A DNA stretch of 8,529 nucleotides from positions 18,253 through 26,781 of the forward strand of contig DFYN01000057.1 in the NCBI GenBank assembly GCA_002383615.1. The letters are read 5' to 3'. The notes beneath the pieces were generated by a model. That model had not been told where the DNA came from, did not search any database, and saw only the letters and a program-made list of their open reading frames with translations. Both the position numbers and the translations under genes were made by a program. Positions 6,713-8,529 of this stretch are shown piece after piece. The stretch comes from Anaerolineaceae bacterium UBA4081 (GTDB lineage: Bacteria; Chloroflexota; Anaerolineae; Anaerolineales; Anaerolineaceae). Position 1 is the stretch's first letter. Every line of letters starts with the position of its first letter.

Positions 6713-7936
6713 TTAAATCTTGCGAGCAGGGATCTCCCCAGCATCCGAACCATTATTAAACCGCTCGCGAAGGAGATCTCCCAATTGTATTATTGACCTT
6801 GAGATAGTCATCGTCTTTGCTTCAATCACGAATGGGATTCCGTGATTGATTGAGTCGAGCACCGTCTTTTCTTCAAAAGGTATAACAAGTTTTATTTCTT
6901 GCTTCAAAATTTCTGACACTCGTTCTGGTAAAACCCGAATACGTCGGTCAAAACGGTTCATCACAAAAAGAATGCGCTTTCGGGAAATACCTGAGGCGTC
7001 TGCCAATCGGAGGAATTGTCCGCAAGATTTAATGGAGGCAATTTCCTGCGATGTGACCAACACAATTGCATCTGCAACATCCAAAGCCGCTTGCACAGCA
7101 TCAGTCATGTATGAAGATGTATCAACGACAACATAATCGAAAGTTTGACTGAGGTATTTCAGCAAAGTGGAAATTTGTTCACCGGTAACAGTTTCTGCTG
7201 ATTCTGGTTTAACAGGAGATATGAGTACACTTAATCCGCTGGCTGCATGGGATAAAATCACACTCTTTAGGACATCTGGATCCAACTCATCAGAACGCGT
7301 TGCAAGATCCACTACTGAGTTTTTGCTTTGGGAATTCAAGAATACCGCAACATCCCCAAATAGCAAATTGAGGTCTACTATTATTACTTTTGCCTCAGGG
7401 GTTTTAAATGCTCCTGCGACGTTAGTTGCTACAGTCGTTGTTCCCACACCGCCTTTTGGACTATAGACAACAATAATTTTCCCCTCTACCCCCTGTTGTT
7501 GACCCAGTCTCTGCAACCCACTGGTTTGTTGAATTTGGGCAGTCCGAGCTTCGTGGGCAACTACCGCTGCACTGCGAATAGCGTTGGTTAAATCATCTAT
7601 CATGGGTGGTTTGAACAGGTAATCGCGAGCGCCTGCCAGCATCGCCTGGCGCATGAAAATAGGATCTGTTTGGACCGATAGAATGATAACCTGAATAAAG
7701 GGGTACTTCTTCCGAATGGTATCGGTCGCCGATATGCCATCCAAATCCGGCATGTTGATATCCATCAATATGACATCCGGAAGAAGCTGCCCTGCCATTT
7801 CTATAGCTTCTTTGCCTGTTCGTGCATTGCCAACAACCTCAACTGTGGAATCAAATTGCACCATACGCTGAATCATGACTCGCGTTTCAGGTGTGTCATC
7901 CACAATCAAGACTTTTGTTTTGGCATCAGGCGGCAT
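6713..7936 (-). CDS. tadZ: TadZ/CpaE, receiver domain fused to MinD/ParA-like ATPase
   Basis: TadZ/CpaE proteins place the Tad apparatus at its site in the cell. This 407-residue form has a response-regulator receiver domain (about 7-123) with all key residues: D13/D14, phosphoacceptor D59 in MDINMPDLDG, S87 and K109. A linker around 124-150 leads to a MinD/ParA-like domain from about 152. Its P-loop reads SPKGGVGTTT (159-168). The signature K161 is kept, but the usual P-loop lysine is T166. The other nucleotide-site motifs are IIVDLN (D188) and YVVVDTS (D272). The altered P-loop is common in CpaE-type proteins, so reduced or absent ATP hydrolysis is possible. The ATG at 7936 follows GAGG by five bases and starts 18 bases after cpaB. 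No partner histidine kinase is in the window. Confidence 0.94.
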   Translation of the reverse strand: MPPDAKTKVLIVDDTPETRVMIQRMVQFDSTVEVVGNARTGKEAIEMAGQLLPDVILMDINMPDLDGISATDTIRKKYPFIQVIILSVQTDPIFMRQAMLAGARDYLFKPPMIDDLTNAIRSAAVVAHEARTAQIQQTSGLQRLGQQQGVEGKIIVVYSPKGGVGTTTVATNVAGAFKTPEAKVIIVDLNLLFGDVAVFLNSQSKNSVVDLATRSDELDPDVLKSVILSHAASGLSVLISPVKPESAETVTGEQISTLLKYLSQTFDYVVVDTSSYMTDAVQAALDVADAIVLVTSQEIASIKSCGQFLRLADASGISRKRILFVMNRFDRRIRVLPERVSEILKQEIKLVIPFEEKTVLDSINHGIPFVIEAKTMTISRSIIQLGDLLRERFNNGSDAGEIPARKI

Positions 7937-7954
7937 AGGAACCTCATTGAGACT

Positions 7955-8529
7955 TTATTGCTGCGGTGTTGCAGGAGCGGCTGTTGGATTGAAAGCAGGG
8001 AAGAGTAATTCCTGTAATCGCGGTTCCATTCCATAAGGAAGTTTTGCCGGAACCGGAATATTCTTTGAATCCATGATGTATTGCAGGGTGACCGGGTCAG
8101 TGATAATTGCCTGTGAGTCACCTGCTCCCCTCAATGCCAGGCTTATTTTTGCACCTGAAAGCAACAAGTAATTCAAGATGACTGTATCTTGAGGATTGAC
8201 AATGAGCGTGATGGATTGAGGACTTGATGATACTGTCGGGGTCGGAGTTGCTCCGCCTGCGTCAGGCGCTACTTCTTCTACTGGTGCGGCAGCGGTGTCG
8301 GGTTCAGGTACGACTGCCTCAAAGGTGCCAACTTTTAGGACAACTGCGTCCGCAATCACCATTTGGCAAACCAGGCGCGGTCTTTGGGTTAATTCAGATG
8401 GCACAACATAAACTGGCTGATTGAGAGCAGGATCTACTTCAAAGCGACCTTGGGCAGAAACAGGACCGCCGTTAACTATGTTGATACCAATCTGGGTGAC
8501 ACCAGTCTCTGGATCTGTGTAAGGACCGA
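7955..8529 (-). CDS. cpaB: CpaB/RcpC, Flp pilus assembly protein (C-terminal part, 5' end outside window)
   Basis: The open frame enters from the right edge, and 190 residues to the stop are visible; an internal GTG at 8404 is not the real start. Recognisable blocks are the LVCQMVIADAVVLKVGTF strand region and, after a Pro/Ala/Thr-rich linker (about 34 residues), SITLIVNPQDTVILNYLLL followed by SGAKISLALRGAGD, the typical end of CpaB/RcpC. A tail of about 55 residues follows the conserved region. CpaB is an exported, membrane-anchored Tad component with a SAF/RcpC fold; its signal region would lie beyond the window. tadZ follows after 18 bases with no secretin gene between, unlike the usual order in proteobacteria. 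Confidence 0.85.
   Translation of the reverse strand, partial: GPYTDPETGVTQIGINIVNGGPVSAQGRFEVDPALNQPVYVVPSELTQRPRLVCQMVIADAVVLKVGTFEAVVPEPDTAAAPVEEVAPDAGGATPTPTVSSSPQSITLIVNPQDTVILNYLLLSGAKISLALRGAGDSQAIITDPVTLQYIMDSKNIPVPAKLPYGMEPRLQELLFPAFNPTAAPATPQQ

Noticed and set aside
7906..8121. Minus-strand frame of 71 codons bridging cpaB and tadZ
   Set aside because: It overlaps both genes out of frame and shows no recognisable domain.
1..8529. CRISPR arrays, insertion sequences, tRNAs, phage or defence genes
   Set aside because: No direct repeat series, transposase motifs, tRNA folds or defence domains were seen; gene order and composition look uniform.

Overview
The window looks like chromosomal DNA of a bacterium of moderate GC, most likely a Chloroflexota (Anaerolineae-type) organism. 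That assignment is an inference from three things: a Tad pilus cluster without a secretin gene, a receiver-ATPase form of TadZ, and an EF-P whose loop carries arginine. No sequence search was possible. Every gene I can support lies on the minus strand, so transcription runs from high to low coordinates. I saw no RNA genes, insertion sequences, CRISPR arrays or attachment sites, and no stretch over 300 bases without a gene.

Region A (8529 down to 3344) is a tightly packed Flp/Tad pilus block. It holds the C-terminal part of CpaB/RcpC (cut by the window edge), TadZ/CpaE (receiver plus MinD/ParA-like domain), the TadA/CpaF ATPase, and the inner-membrane platform proteins TadB and TadC. Gaps are 9 to 24 bases, so this is one operon whose promoter and pilin genes lie outside the window. 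TadZ should position the apparatus, TadA should power pilin polymerisation, and TadB/TadC should form the membrane platform.

Region B (3325 down to 1924) continues the same run of genes without a visible terminator. It contains ComF (phosphoribosyltransferase-like, linked to DNA uptake) and a long-form ribosome hibernation promoting factor. The block ends at a strong intrinsic terminator at 1924-1954. A pilus operon therefore appears to run into comF and hpf.

Region C (1912 down to 1) is a second transcription unit. A near-consensus sigma-70 promoter (TTGTCA, 17 bp, TATAAT) has an 8+8 bp inverted repeat laid across its -35 box. It drives elongation factor P, followed by a small unrecognised protein with eight cysteines. 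This is translationally coupled, through a TTGA stop/start overlap, to a HAD-family hydrolase that runs into what looks like a DinB-type domain at the window edge.

The main points worth a second look are the eight-cysteine protein with its coupled HAD-DinB partner, the operator-like repeat on the efp promoter, the joining of Tad pilus genes to comF-hpf, and the intact phosphorylation site together with an altered P-loop in TadZ. I found no clear evidence of a wholly new defence or mobile system.
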